A stretch of DNA of 64,000 nt from contig NZ_AUHV01000003.1 in NCBI RefSeq assembly GCF_000423365.1, forward strand, positions 186,001 through 250,000, written 5' to 3'. This stretch comes from Maritalea myrionectae DSM 19524. GTDB lineage: Bacteria; Pseudomonadota; Alphaproteobacteria; Rhizobiales; Devosiaceae. Shown one piece after another: positions 34,901 to 47,895 of this stretch. The notes under the pieces were generated by a model. The model had not been told where the DNA came from and did not search any database. It saw only the letters and a list, made by a program, of their open reading frames with translations. Positions within the stretch are counted from its first letter, which is position 1. The number at the start of each line of letters is the position of its first letter. A program made the position numbers and the translations under genes.

Positions 34901-34947
34901 AAAGGCACGCATCATCCTGCCGACACGGACCAATCATGCGTGCCTTT
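34901..34947 (+). terminator. Terminator-like hairpin covering the chrA start codon
   Basis: AAAGGCACGCAT (34901-34912) and ATGCGTGCCTTT (34936-34947) form a perfect 12-bp stem with a 23-nt loop, followed by further T. It suits as terminator for the peptidase gene, but the first three bases of the 3' arm are the chrA ATG and the loop holds its weak ribosome-binding site. Confidence 0.65.
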
Positions 34948-36117
34948 TTTGAACTTTTCAGCATCTTCCTTAAACTGGGCCTCTCCTCATTTGGCGGCCC
35001 GGTGGCCCATTTGGGCTATTTCCGCACAGAATTTGTGGACCGGCGCAAATGGTTTGATGATGCGCAATATGCTGATTTGGTGGCGCTGTGCCAGTTTCTG
35101 CCTGGCCCCGCCAGCTCGCAAGTCGGCTTTGCCATCGGCGTGCAGCGCGGTGGCATCACGGGCGGAATCTCGGCATTTCTAGGCTTCACCCTACCCTCTA
35201 TCCTTATCCTCTTGGGCTTCGCGGCGATCATCCCGCTTTTGCAAGGCGATCTTGGCCAGGGGCTGATCCGCGGGCTGAAGCTGATCGCCGTGGCGATTGT
35301 AGCGCATGCCGTACTAGGGATGGCCCAAAGCCTCGCCAACACCACATACAGGGCACTCATTGCCCTGGGCGCATTGATCATCTGTCTGTTGCTCACAGGC
35401 TTTGTGGGGCAAATCCTCGCCATCATTCTTGGCGCAGTCATCGGCTATCTGATTTTGGAAGCTCCTTCCGCCCAAGCGCAAAGCAACGAACAGGGCACGC
35501 GTTTCACATGGTCGCATGGCACGGCCATTGCCAGCTTCTTCATCCTGCTTATTGCCTTGCCGGTTCTCGCCGCGAGCACAAACCAAACCTCATTCGCGCT
35601 GGCCGATATTTTTTACCGGGCCGGGGCCTTGGTGTTTGGCGGCGGCCATGTGGTGCTGCCGCTGCTGCAAGCTGAAATGGTGCCGAACCTGATGGATCAA
35701 AATCTATTTTTGGCTGGCTATGGCGCCACCCAGGCTCTGCCCGGCCCGATCTTCTCTTTCGCCAGCTATTTGGGTGCCATGGCCAGCGATGCGCCATTAA
35801 CAGGCGTGCTGATTGGGGCCACCGCCATCTTCGTCCCCGGCTTTTTGCTCACTTATGGCGCCCTGCCGATCTGGCAAGGGCTGCGGACCAATCAAATAGC
35901 ACGCAAAGCGTTGCTCGGCACGAATGCGGCGGTGGTTGGCCTGCTCGCAGCAGCCCTGATCAATCCGATAGCACTGCAGGCCCTCACCCAACCGCTGGAT
36001 TGGGCCATTGCGCTGATTGGCTTTGCAATCCTATGGCAGCTGAAATGGCCCGCATGGATATTGGTGTTAGCCGGCGGTGCTGCCGGTGCGTTGTTCGCCG
36101 TTATCGGGCTTTATTGA
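34936..36117 (+). CDS. chrA: Chromate efflux transporter ChrA
   Basis: Inner-membrane protein of 393 residues with about ten to twelve hydrophobic segments in two related halves. Half one has LGLSSFGGPVAHLGYFRTEFV...LCQFLPGPASSQVGFAIG; half two has VFGGGHVVLPLLQAEMV...GYGATQALPGPIFSFASYLGA, the paired GG and PGP motifs of the bidomain CHR family that exports chromate by proton antiport. No chrB regulator is adjacent. The start lies in a hairpin, which may restrict expression. The 3' end overlaps the converging DUF2834 gene by 17 nt. Confidence 0.88.
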   Translation: MRAFFELFSIFLKLGLSSFGGPVAHLGYFRTEFVDRRKWFDDAQYADLVALCQFLPGPASSQVGFAIGVQRGGITGGISAFLGFTLPSILILLGFAAIIPLLQGDLGQGLIRGLKLIAVAIVAHAVLGMAQSLANTTYRALIALGALIICLLLTGFVGQILAIILGAVIGYLILEAPSAQAQSNEQGTRFTWSHGTAIASFFILLIALPVLAASTNQTSFALADIFYRAGALVFGGGHVVLPLLQAEMVPNLMDQNLFLAGYGATQALPGPIFSFASYLGAMASDAPLTGVLIGATAIFVPGFLLTYGALPIWQGLRTNQIARKALLGTNAAVVGLLAAALINPIALQALTQPLDWAIALIGFAILWQLKWPAWILVLAGGAAGALFAVIGLY

Positions 36118-36427
36118 GCTGCGTTTCGCGCAAATAGAGATAGAGCGGCAAACCTAGCGACAAGCCGACAAATGAACAAGCTGGCAAAACCAGCCACCAG
36201 TTACGAATGCCTTGCTCCCGCGCATCCCAAAACGACCAGACCCAAAACAGGGCAATGCACAGCAAAACATCAATGCTGAACCCGGCGGCAAGCCCGTTGG
36301 CCATAAACAGGCTCTGGAAATATTGGCCGATATCAAACCCCGTTTGCGCGAAATAGGGCGCGAAAAAAAGCCAGGGCAAAACGGTGCCCAGCACCATCAT
36401 GATAATGTAGAAATTTGCTTTGGTCAT
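36101..36427 (-). CDS. DUF2834 membrane protein
   Basis: Protein of 108 residues with three to four hydrophobic helices; the pattern (FYIIMMVLGTVLPWLFFAPYF...FSIDVLLCIALFWVWSFWDAREQGIRNWWLVLPACSFVGLSLGLPLYLYLRE) is that of DUF2834. No function is established. It follows azlD by 30 nt on the same strand and may be the last gene of the araC-azlCD unit. Confidence 0.75.
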   Translation of the reverse strand: MTKANFYIIMMVLGTVLPWLFFAPYFAQTGFDIGQYFQSLFMANGLAAGFSIDVLLCIALFWVWSFWDAREQGIRNWWLVLPACSFVGLSLGLPLYLYLRETQLNKAR

Positions 36428-36457
36428 AAGGACTTATCCCAAGAATTAGAATCAAAC

Positions 36458-36778
36458 CTAGAATAGACCAAACACGCTCCGCAATGCCACGACAGATATC
36501 ACGCCCACCACCACAACTGCCCAAAGCGGCAAGCGGAAAGCCACCAACAACGTGATCAATGCCGCGAGGCTCTCTGCCGGGCCAGTGGCCAAAATGGTCG
36601 GTGCAATCACCGCCATCAGCACAGCAGCAGGCACCGCCTCCAAGGCGGCACGGGCACGCCCTTGAATGGTGAAAAACCGCACAATCACCAAGCCCGCCAC
36701 ACGGGTGAAATAGGTCACCAATCCCATGCCAAGAATGGTGGCCAGAACCATTGGGTCAACGCTAAACACTTCAGCCAC
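36458..36778 (-). CDS. azlD: AzlD-family branched-chain amino acid exporter small subunit
   Basis: Small membrane protein of 106 residues with about four helices (LATILGMGLVTYFTRVAGLVIVRF... AVPAAVLMAVIAPTIL... LRSVFGLF), typical of AzlD, the partner of AzlC in export of branched-chain amino acids. I choose the GTG at 36778, which overlaps the azlC stop and has GGGAG nine bases upstream; an internal ATG ten codons later is the alternative. Confidence 0.8.
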   Translation of the reverse strand: MAEVFSVDPMVLATILGMGLVTYFTRVAGLVIVRFFTIQGRARAALEAVPAAVLMAVIAPTILATGPAESLAALITLLVAFRLPLWAVVVVGVISVVALRSVFGLF

Positions 36779-37508
36779 GGTCCAATGCTCCCTTAAATTC
36801 TTCTGGGTCAGCCGTGAACGCGCCCACCAACATGCCCGCCACCGCACCCGCCGCGATATACCACGCGCCGTCCACATAGGTCTTGGTGATGATCGCAGCG
36901 GCCCCGCTGGCTGCCAACACCATGGCGGTGCTCTTACCCTTCCAGAATCCCACAATCAGGCCGATGAAAATGGCTGGAAAGGCAAAATCCAGCCCATATT
37001 GTGCCGGGTCAAGATCGACAAACATTTTGCCCAGCAACGCGCCAAAGGCGGTCATCAACACCCAATTGAGATAAAACGGCGTCACCAGCCCCATATAAAA
37101 GGCAAAGCTGAGATGCTGCTTACGCCCGCGATGTTCGGACAGGGCCCAAATCTCATCCGCCAGAAACATATAGGCGATCATCTGCTTGCCCCACCCCATA
37201 TGCCGGGTTTTAAGGCCGAGCGATGCGCTCATCAGAATATGGCGCACATTCACCAACAAGGCAGACAGAACAATCGCCGCCCAAGGGACCGGACTGGCCC
37301 AAAAATCAATGGCGACAAATTGCGAGCCTCCCGCAAACACCACGGCACTCATCAAGCCCACTTCCAAAGGGCTCAGGCCCTTTTGCGCGGCGAGACCGCC
37401 AAACACCAAAGAGATTGGCACCATGGCCACCAAAAGCGGCGCAATATGCTTGATTCCGGCAATATAATCGCTGTCGCGCAGAGGCATTTCGCCACTGATC
37501 TCACTCAT
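36771..37508 (-). CDS. azlC: AzlC-family branched-chain amino acid exporter large subunit
   Basis: Membrane protein of 245 residues with the AzlC pattern: MVPISLVFGGLAAQKGLSPLEVGLMSAVVFAGGSQFVAIDFW and VNVRHILMSASL, then LADEIWALS. It forms a two-component exporter with AzlD. The start at 37508 leads straight into family sequence; the frame stays open upstream into the araC gene without homology. It lies 13 nt after the AraC-type regulator, which probably controls it. Confidence 0.87.
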   Translation of the reverse strand: MSEISGEMPLRDSDYIAGIKHIAPLLVAMVPISLVFGGLAAQKGLSPLEVGLMSAVVFAGGSQFVAIDFWASPVPWAAIVLSALLVNVRHILMSASLGLKTRHMGWGKQMIAYMFLADEIWALSEHRGRKQHLSFAFYMGLVTPFYLNWVLMTAFGALLGKMFVDLDPAQYGLDFAFPAIFIGLIVGFWKGKSTAMVLAASGAAAIITKTYVDGAWYIAAGAVAGMLVGAFTADPEEFKGALDRG

Positions 37509-37521
37509 TCTTCGATCCAAT

Positions 37522-38379
37522 CTAAGCGATATTGCGGTAGGCCCCGGGGGCGACACCAATGCGTTTTTTGAAATGCCGGTTGAGATGGCTTTGATCATAA
37601 AAGCCGCAATCAAATGCCACCTGGGTGGGTTCAATGCCCTGCGCCAAAAGTCCACGCGCCTGACGCACCCGCACATCAGTTAAAAACGAATGCGGCGTTT
37701 GCCCCATATGTTTGGCGAAAACGCGGACCAGATAGCTTTTGGACATGCCAGACAAGGCACAGAGCTGATCCAGATCCACTTCCTGAACAAAATGCGCTTG
37801 CATATAATCGCACATATCCTGCACCGCTTTGGGCGCGCGGCCCACAATCGGTTCTTTGCGCCAGCTGCCATAACGGCCAATCACTTGGCCCAGCGCCAGA
37901 TAGATCGCCTCATCCTTTTCCAGCGGATCGATGCTTTGTTCCAATTGTTCATGCAGGCGCACAAGATGCGCGGCCAAAGCCGTATCTTGCACCATCAGTT
38001 CTTGGAAAAACAAACTGCCACTCGGCGCGGCCCCGGGCAAATCCCGCGCGATTTCATGCATCAACTCAACCGACGGATAAAGCATGCGATAGCTATAGCC
38101 GCCCGCCATGGGCCGCCCATCATGCACTTCTTCCGGATTGATCATAAAAACCGATCCGGCCCCACCGATAGATTCGCTGCCCTTCAGCTTGTGCTGTTGC
38201 TGGCCAGAAACAATGGCCCCGATCACAAATGTATCGTGGGTGTGCGGCGCATAAGTGTGGGTGTGGAAAGTGGCGGTCAGGCATTCCAAATCGCAATGCC
38301 GCGCCTCGCGCCAAAATTTGGCACGCTCACCTCGGGATAAATCCGCTGATGTTGCGTGTTCTTGCGATTGTAAATCCAT
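37522..38379 (-). CDS. AraC family transcriptional regulator
   Basis: Regulator of 285 residues: an N-terminal cupin-type sensing domain (HTHTYAPHTHDTFVIGAIVSGQQQHKLKG...) and a C-terminal double helix-turn-helix (DLDQLCALSGMSKSYLVRVFAKHMGQTPHSFLTDVRVRQARGLLAQGIEPTQVAFDCGFYDQSHLNRHFKKRIGVAPGAYR). This type often sits beside azlC/azlD, as here. The effector is unknown; an amino acid is a reasonable guess from context only. Confidence 0.88.
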   Translation of the reverse strand: MDLQSQEHATSADLSRGERAKFWREARHCDLECLTATFHTHTYAPHTHDTFVIGAIVSGQQQHKLKGSESIGGAGSVFMINPEEVHDGRPMAGGYSYRMLYPSVELMHEIARDLPGAAPSGSLFFQELMVQDTALAAHLVRLHEQLEQSIDPLEKDEAIYLALGQVIGRYGSWRKEPIVGRAPKAVQDMCDYMQAHFVQEVDLDQLCALSGMSKSYLVRVFAKHMGQTPHSFLTDVRVRQARGLLAQGIEPTQVAFDCGFYDQSHLNRHFKKRIGVAPGAYRNIA

Positions 38380-38447
38380 ATGCCCAGCCTAGCCGATCAG
38401 AGACGCAAGTCTTGGACAAAATTGACACTCTGTCTAATGAAAAATCT

Positions 38448-38918
38448 TTATGACAGGATAAATCGGTTACGTTCCAAATCCGCTAGCTTGAAATTCTTCT
38501 TGCCTTTTGGCAGCAACTTGTGGCCCTCAGCCTCAAGCAATTTCTTTTGGTTTTCCGGGCCACCCGGCGCTTTTTCATTCAGCGCGCCAGCCTTTTTGAC
38601 AGTGCGCCACCACGCCATGCCCACCTCGCCGGTTTGCTCACGCAACTCCTCGGCGGCCTTGCTGGCAATATTCATAAAAATGCCGGTGGTGAGCGGACAG
38701 GTCACAAATCCATTATGCTTTTTCGCCAAATAATCGCGCAAATCATCGGCCAGCATAAATTGGCCCTCTGGCACACGCGCCATCAAATCATAAATTTCGC
38801 GCGGCGTTGAAATCACCATTGGCGCGCCTTCCGGTCCCCAATGGGTGCCCGCGGGCAACGGGTTCACTTGCACGACATATTTCGGATCGTTCAAATAGTC
38901 CAATGCCGCCCGTGCCAT
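38448..38918 (-). CDS. MGMT-like DNA-binding domain protein
   Basis: Protein of 156 residues. The central and C-terminal part (MLADDLRDYLAKKHNGFVTCPLTTGIFMNIASKAAEE... MAWWRTVKKAGALNEKAPGGPENQKKLLEAEGH) resembles the winged-helix DNA-binding half of O6-alkylguanine transferases and Atl1-like proteins. The alkyl-accepting PCHR motif is replaced by AWWRT, so a methyltransferase reaction by that cysteine is unlikely. It lies 3 nt after ligA and after recN, a repair context. Function in alkylation damage is only an inference. Confidence 0.6.
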   Translation of the reverse strand: MARAALDYLNDPKYVVQVNPLPAGTHWGPEGAPMVISTPREIYDLMARVPEGQFMLADDLRDYLAKKHNGFVTCPLTTGIFMNIASKAAEELREQTGEVGMAWWRTVKKAGALNEKAPGGPENQKKLLEAEGHKLLPKGKKNFKLADLERNRFILS

Positions 38919-38921
38919 CCT

Positions 38922-42703
<3,782 letters not shown>

Positions 42704-42726
42704 GCCCGATTAACCCATATTTTGGG

Positions 42727-43578
42727 CTAGCCGTTCAGCGATCCTGCCAACCAGCTACCCTCGTTTACCTCAGGGGCCAAACCCTGCTTTTGCAGCAGTT
42801 TATACGCATCCTGATACCATTCGCTAGAGGGATAGTTGTGTCCCAAAACAGCAGCAGCGGTTTGCGCCTCTTGTACCAGTCCTAACGCCATATAGGCTTC
42901 GGTCAAGCGCAACAGCGCCTCTTCCACATGTGTTGAGGTCTGATGATCCTCTACCACAGTCCGGAAACGGTTGATGGCACCAGTATACTGCTTGTTGCCC
43001 AAATAATAACGCCCAACAGACATCTCTTTGCCGGCAAGCTGATCCTGCGCAACCAAAATCCGCTCTTTCGCATCTTTGGCGTAACGTGAGTCGGGGTAAT
43101 TGTTGATAATAGACTGGAATGTCGCAATTGCGTCCTGCGCAGTCTGCTGATCCCGAGTCAAATCTTTGATCTGATTATACTGCGACGCCCCTTTCAGGTA
43201 CATCGCATATGGTGCCTCGGGCGAAGAGGGATAAAGCGCCAAGAAACGGTCTGCGGCCAAAATCGTACGATCATAGTCACCCAAGCGGAAATAGATGAAC
43301 GTGGTCATCATCCGCGAACGCTCGGTAAACTCAGAATATGGGTGTTGCCGCTCTAGCTTTTCGAAGGTCTCAAGTGCTGATTTTAAGCGTTCACGCTCCA
43401 CATAATCGATCGCTTTATCGTAAAGCGTTTCGGCGGGAATAATTTCTTCTTCGGTGATCTTGGGCTTGCCGAACAGGCTCATGCCTGCACAACCAGTCAA
43501 TGATGTGGCCAAAACGCCAACCAATGCTGCGCGTATCAAAGTTTTTGCAACGCCGTTTTGAAGGTTTGCAATACCCAT
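42727..43578 (-). CDS. bamD: Outer membrane assembly lipoprotein BamD
   Basis: Component of the BAM complex that inserts beta-barrel proteins. The 283-residue protein has a lipoprotein signal with lipobox LTGC (Cys about 31) and TPR-like repeats (DYVERERLKSALETFEKLERQHPYSEFTERSRMM..., DYDRTILAADRFLALYPSSPEAPYAMYLKG...). The start at 43578 (MGIANLQ) puts the lipobox at the usual distance; a start at 43611 would lengthen the signal. Between lpxC and recN, a usual alphaproteobacterial place. Confidence 0.92.
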   Translation of the reverse strand: MGIANLQNGVAKTLIRAALVGVLATSLTGCAGMSLFGKPKITEEEIIPAETLYDKAIDYVERERLKSALETFEKLERQHPYSEFTERSRMMTTFIYFRLGDYDRTILAADRFLALYPSSPEAPYAMYLKGASQYNQIKDLTRDQQTAQDAIATFQSIINNYPDSRYAKDAKERILVAQDQLAGKEMSVGRYYLGNKQYTGAINRFRTVVEDHQTSTHVEEALLRLTEAYMALGLVQEAQTAAAVLGHNYPSSEWYQDAYKLLQKQGLAPEVNEGSWLAGSLNG

Positions 43579-43678
43579 AATTAAAAAGCCTTTATCAACC
43601 GAAACCCACACTCATCAGCACGATGTAGGGGGGAAAATGAACGAAACTAAGGCAAGATACAAGATTGAATATGCCGAA

Positions 43679-44635
43679 TTAGCCAACTGAACGGATATAG
43701 CCGCGCAATTCCAGCCCTGCAGGCAGTTCCTCAAGGGCATCAAATTCAAGCGGCAACGCACTTGCAGGTACAATCTCATAGTTTTGCTCGCTCGCGAACA
43801 AAGAGTTCAACACGAGTGCATTTAATCCGTGGCCACCTTTGTAAGACCGGAACTTGCCGTAAATCGGCATTCCAGCCAACGCGAGATCGCCAACCGCGTC
43901 CAGTAGCTTATGGCGTACAAACTCATCTTCGTAGCGCAAGCCATCTTGATTGAGAATTTTACCCTCATCAACGGCGATGGAGTTCTCCAAGGATGAGCCC
44001 AGTGCATAGCCAGCCTGGCGCAGCACTTTCGCGTCTTTGATAAAACCAAATGTGCGCGCTTGCGACACATCATCAACATAACGCTTGGGCGACCAATCAA
44101 AGATCATCCGCTGACGACCGATGACATCACTTTCAAAGTCAATTTCCACATCAAAGGCGCGACCATTATAGGGCTCGAGTGCGGCAAACGCATCATTCGA
44201 ACGCACGGTAACACTACGTTTGATCTTAATGAACATTTTCTCGGCAGGTTGGGTTTCGATGCCGGAGGCAACGATTGCTTCCACATATTTGCGAGCACTG
44301 CCGTCCAACACAGGACACTCATTGCCTTCGACGGTGATCAAGGCATTATCGATCCCCATGCCGGAAAGTGCGGAAACCATGTGTTCGATCATGGACACGG
44401 TGCCAGCGTCACCCAAATCAACTGCAGTGCACAAATAGGTGCGCGACACACGATTGTGATGCAAGGGCATCGTGGCTGAATAGGATTCGTCATCAAGTTT
44501 TCGACGGATCGCATATCCACTGTCCACGGCAGCGGCTTCAATGGTCAAGCTGGATGGCTTTCCATTGTGTACGCCAATGCCCGTAAAGCTTAATACACGC
44601 CCCACGGTGCACTGCTTGGTTGCAAATCTGTTCAT
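43679..44635 (-). CDS. lpxC: UDP-3-O-acyl-N-acetylglucosamine deacetylase
   Basis: Zinc enzyme of the committed step of lipid A synthesis, 318 residues. Zinc ligands: H85 in SMIEHMVSAL, and His/Asp in FVRHKLLDAVGDLALAG; catalytic His in YKGGHGLNALVL. Length and N-terminus (TVGRVLSFTGIGVHNG) are typical. It is separated from ftsZ by a terminator, so it should have its own promoter in the 56-115 nt region between. Confidence 0.95.
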   Translation of the reverse strand: MNRFATKQCTVGRVLSFTGIGVHNGKPSSLTIEAAAVDSGYAIRRKLDDESYSATMPLHHNRVSRTYLCTAVDLGDAGTVSMIEHMVSALSGMGIDNALITVEGNECPVLDGSARKYVEAIVASGIETQPAEKMFIKIKRSVTVRSNDAFAALEPYNGRAFDVEIDFESDVIGRQRMIFDWSPKRYVDDVSQARTFGFIKDAKVLRQAGYALGSSLENSIAVDEGKILNQDGLRYEDEFVRHKLLDAVGDLALAGMPIYGKFRSYKGGHGLNALVLNSLFASEQNYEIVPASALPLEFDALEELPAGLELRGYIRSVG

Positions 44636-44691
44636 CTACTACTCCGGCTTATCGGGTTTTATATCCCAGCCTTTTTTAAAACTTGATAAAC

Positions 44692-44724
44692 AAAAAAGAC
44701 CCGAGACGAAAGCCGCCTCGGGTC
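44692..44724 (-). terminator. Rho-independent terminator of ftsZ
   Basis: GACCCGAG (44698-44705) pairs with CTCGGGTC (44717-44724); read on the minus strand the hairpin is followed by six T. It ends the ftsQAZ transcript before lpxC. Confidence 0.8.
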
Positions 44725-44749
44725 CTTTTTTCTTTTTATGCCCTTAAAA

Positions 44750-46384
44750 CTATCCGTGGCGTTTTAAGAAACTTGGAATTTCTAGCTGCTCTTTTTGTGC
44801 AGTTGGCTGGGGTGCTGGACGCCCAGTTTGGTCAAGCTGACCCTGCGCACCTTGGGGCTTGGAAGGCCGTTGAGGACTAGCTTCCACAGCATTTCGCGCC
44901 ATTGCATCATCAGCTTTTTTCTCGTCAAATTCTTCCTTGCCTTGCAGCCCTACATTGCTGGCCAAGCGGCGGAAAAGGGCACGAGCATTGCCTGGCTCTT
45001 TTTGTACCTCTTGTTGCGCTTGGGCAACGCTTTCTTGTGCGACCCGGGGCAGTTCATCCGCACGCGGCATACGACGCGGTGCAACTCGCTCTGCACTTTG
45101 AGGCACATAGGTCTGACGTGGCTCCACATCGCGAGGAGCAGGTTCGTCGTCAATATTCGCGACAGGCTCTGCACTCGGGCGATATGGCTCAACGGTCACA
45201 TCATCCTTTTGCGGTGCCTTATGATTTGGTTTCGATCCCAAAGCCTGGTTCACCGCCTTTTGCATGGCGATATCCAACTCATCAGCAGGTGCCGCTTCGG
45301 CTTTTGGTGCTTCCGCTTTTACCTCATGATCAGGCTTTGTCGCTGTCGCTGGGGCCTCACGGTTCACACGAATGGCACGATCGGCATTTGGCTCAACTGG
45401 GTCCATCGCCTGCACCATGGCAGCATCTGTGCCAGTCGCCACAACCGAAACGCGGATTTGACCATCCAAGCTGTCATCAAAGGTCGCACCCAAAATGATA
45501 TTGGCGTCTGAATCAACTTCTTCACGGATACGGCTGGCTGCTTCGTCAACTTCGTAAAGTGTGAGGTCTGAACCACCAGTGATCGAAATCAACAGGCCGC
45601 GGGCGCCCTGCATGGAAATATCGTCCAGCAATGGGTTCGCAATCGCAGCTTCAGCGGCGTGACGCGCACGATCTTCGCCTTCGGCTTCGCCTGTACCCAT
45701 CATGGCTTTACCCATGCCGCGCATCACGGCACGAACGTCAGCAAAATCGAGATTGATCAGGCCTTCTTTCACCATCAAATCGGTGATGCAGGCAACGCCG
45801 GAAAAGAGCACTTCGTCAGCCATGGAGAACGCATCCGCAAATGTCGTTTTCTCATTGGCCACACGGAAGAGATTTTGGTTTGGGATCACAATCAGCGTAT
45901 CAACATGGCGATGTAGCTCATCAATGCCATCATCGGCCAACCGCATGCGGCGTGCGCCTTCAAATTGGAAAGGCTTGGTCACGACACCAACGGTCAAAAT
46001 ACCTTGCTCGCGGGCTGCGCGGGCAACGACAGGCGCTGCACCTGTACCGGTACCACCGCCCATACCGGCGGTAATAAAGCACATGTGCGACCCGTTAAGG
46101 TGATCTGAAATTTCGTCAATTGTCTCTTCAGCTGCTGCGCGCCCCACTTCGGGATGCGAGCCTGCACCGAGACCCTCGGTGACGCCAACGCCGAGTTGCA
46201 CGACCCGCTCTGCCTTAGACAGTGCAAGCGCTTGGGCGTCTGTGTTGGCCACAACAAATTCGACCCCTTCTAGGCCCGAATCGATCATATTATTCACCGC
46301 ATTGCCGCCGGCACCGCCAACGCCAAATACCGTAATACGTGGCTTGAGTTCTTGAATATCTGGAATTTGAAGTTTGATGCTCAT
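44750..46384 (-). CDS. ftsZ: Cell division protein FtsZ
   Basis: Tubulin-like GTPase that forms the division ring, 544 residues. GTP-binding [11 protein letters not shown], tubulin signature [10 protein letters not shown], and [16 protein letters not shown]-type C-terminal core; then a long variable Pro/Ala/Glu/Gln-rich linker (about 320-525, long as in many alphaproteobacteria) and the conserved C-terminal peptide [11 protein letters not shown] that binds FtsA. The start at 46384 (MSIKLQIPD) is preferred to the ATG four codons upstream. The 197-nt gap to ftsA contains a candidate CtrA site. Confidence 0.97.
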   Translation of the reverse strand: MSIKLQIPDIQELKPRITVFGVGGAGGNAVNNMIDSGLEGVEFVVANTDAQALALSKAERVVQLGVGVTEGLGAGSHPEVGRAAAEETIDEISDHLNGSHMCFITAGMGGGTGTGAAPVVARAAREQGILTVGVVTKPFQFEGARRMRLADDGIDELHRHVDTLIVIPNQNLFRVANEKTTFADAFSMADEVLFSGVACITDLMVKEGLINLDFADVRAVMRGMGKAMMGTGEAEGEDRARHAAEAAIANPLLDDISMQGARGLLISITGGSDLTLYEVDEAASRIREEVDSDANIILGATFDDSLDGQIRVSVVATGTDAAMVQAMDPVEPNADRAIRVNREAPATATKPDHEVKAEAPKAEAAPADELDIAMQKAVNQALGSKPNHKAPQKDDVTVEPYRPSAEPVANIDDEPAPRDVEPRQTYVPQSAERVAPRRMPRADELPRVAQESVAQAQQEVQKEPGNARALFRRLASNVGLQGKEEFDEKKADDAMARNAVEASPQRPSKPQGAQGQLDQTGRPAPQPTAQKEQLEIPSFLKRHG

Positions 46385-46431
46385 TTCTGGCCCCATTGTG
46401 CTCCGTTGGGTCTAAAATTACTGCCAGAACG

Positions 46432-46447
46432 TTAAGCACTCCCTAAC
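46432..46447. promoter_or_regulatory. Candidate CtrA-binding site upstream of ftsZ
   Basis: TTAAGCACTCCCTAAC fits TTAA-N7-TTAA with one mismatch (CTAA); the complement reads TTAG-N7-TTAA. It is about 50-65 bp before the ftsZ ATG. CtrA controls ftsZ in Caulobacter; control here is inference. Confidence 0.4.
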
Positions 46448-46581
46448 AATTGCATCATTTTTATTAACTTTAATGCATTTTGGGTCACTTTGTGACCGAC
46501 TAGGCAAGAATTTGTTTAGCATAACAGAGTGTTAAAGGCGCAGCTTAAGCCAAAAGCGCAACTGTATTTTTTAATCAGGGA

Positions 46582-47895
46582 TTAGAAGCTGGACTTAAGC
46601 CAGTGGCCGATATTTTTGAACCAGCCGAATTTGCCGTGTTCGCCAGACTTGGCGGTGGGCTCTACAAATTCAAGTTCGCACACTTGCGGATAGATCAACA
46701 TGCCCACAACTGTTGAAAAAGCAGGCCCCTTGGCGACGGTGGGCAACTTGGCAACGCCCAATGGCCGCCCCTGCCGCACATTGCGCGCCAAAACACGGCG
46801 AGCGATTTCGGGCAAGCCTGTCATTTCGCTGGCCCCGCCCGTCAACACAAATCGACGACCGCACACATCCATCATACCTGTCGCGACCATCCGGTCGCGC
46901 AATAGGGTCAATATGTCTTCCACTTGCGGACGGACAATCCGGGTAAGCGTGGTCCGCGGGATTTGCGTCGGCGCTTCGTCTGGCGTCGATCCGACAGGCT
47001 GGATGGACACCATATCACGTTCATCACTTTGCCCAGGCAACACGGAGGTAAACAGCGTTTTGAGCCGTTCTGCATCTTCAAAGCTAACCGACAATTGCCG
47101 CGCGATTTCGTGTGTAATGTGCTGTCCGCCAACCGCAATCGAATCAGCGTAGACAAGATAGCCATCTTTAAAAACGCTCATCGTGGTCGTGGCGCCACCA
47201 AAATCGACAATCGCCACACCCAACTGTGCCTCATCATCAACCAGACATGCCAAGCCACTGGCGTAAGGCGTGGCCATAAAGGCCTCAACTTGCAAATGAC
47301 AGCGATTAAGCACCAGCTCAATATTGCGCATTGAAAGTGTTTCAGCACTCACCACCGCCACATCAACGCCGAGCATATCGCCCACCATGCCACGCGGATC
47401 TTGAATGCCCTTGTGGCCATCCAACGAATAGCCGATGGGCAATGCATGCAACACGGACCGTTCATCCCGGATCGAACGCTCATTCACGGTTTGCAGCACT
47501 TTTGCCAGATCCCGCGCTTCCGCCTCGTGGCCATCAAGTGACACAGTGGCGGCAAAGGTTTCCGACCCCAAACGCCCTGCTGATATATTGACGATCAAGG
47601 ATTGTACGGTCACCCCGGCATTGCGCTCGGCCATGCCGACCACCGACCGCACAGCGTGCTCAGCCGCGTCTAAATCGGTCACGATGCCACCTTTAACGCC
47701 CGCAGAGGGGCCAAACGCAAAACCAAGCACTTCGGCCTGGTGCGTGCGTCCTCGCAAGGCCTTGCCTTCAGGCTGCGGCGTCAGGCGTGCAATGATGCAG
47801 CAAATCTTGGTCGAGCCAATATCCAAAACGGTCACCAAGCTTGCTTTGCCTGGTTGCACCGGCTTGAGCCGCGCCGTCATTGCCTCAGAGATCAT
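46582..47895 (-). CDS. ftsA: Cell division protein FtsA
   Basis: Actin-like protein that anchors FtsZ to the membrane, 437 residues. ATPase-fold motifs: VLDIGSTKICCIIA (phosphate 1), VDFGGATTTMSVF (phosphate 2), RFVLTGGASEMTGLPEIA (adenosine); the C-terminal WFKNIGHWLKSSF is an amphipathic membrane-targeting helix. It overlaps the ftsQ stop by 4 nt (ATGA). Confidence 0.96.
   Translation of the reverse strand: MISEAMTARLKPVQPGKASLVTVLDIGSTKICCIIARLTPQPEGKALRGRTHQAEVLGFAFGPSAGVKGGIVTDLDAAEHAVRSVVGMAERNAGVTVQSLIVNISAGRLGSETFAATVSLDGHEAEARDLAKVLQTVNERSIRDERSVLHALPIGYSLDGHKGIQDPRGMVGDMLGVDVAVVSAETLSMRNIELVLNRCHLQVEAFMATPYASGLACLVDDEAQLGVAIVDFGGATTTMSVFKDGYLVYADSIAVGGQHITHEIARQLSVSFEDAERLKTLFTSVLPGQSDERDMVSIQPVGSTPDEAPTQIPRTTLTRIVRPQVEDILTLLRDRMVATGMMDVCGRRFVLTGGASEMTGLPEIARRVLARNVRQGRPLGVAKLPTVAKGPAFSTVVGMLIYPQVCELEFVEPTAKSGEHGKFGWFKNIGHWLKSSF

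Noticed and set aside
36726-37571. 281-codon open frame on the plus strand
   Set aside because: Antisense to azlC/azlD; composition (His/Gln/Arg-rich) is that of a shadow frame.
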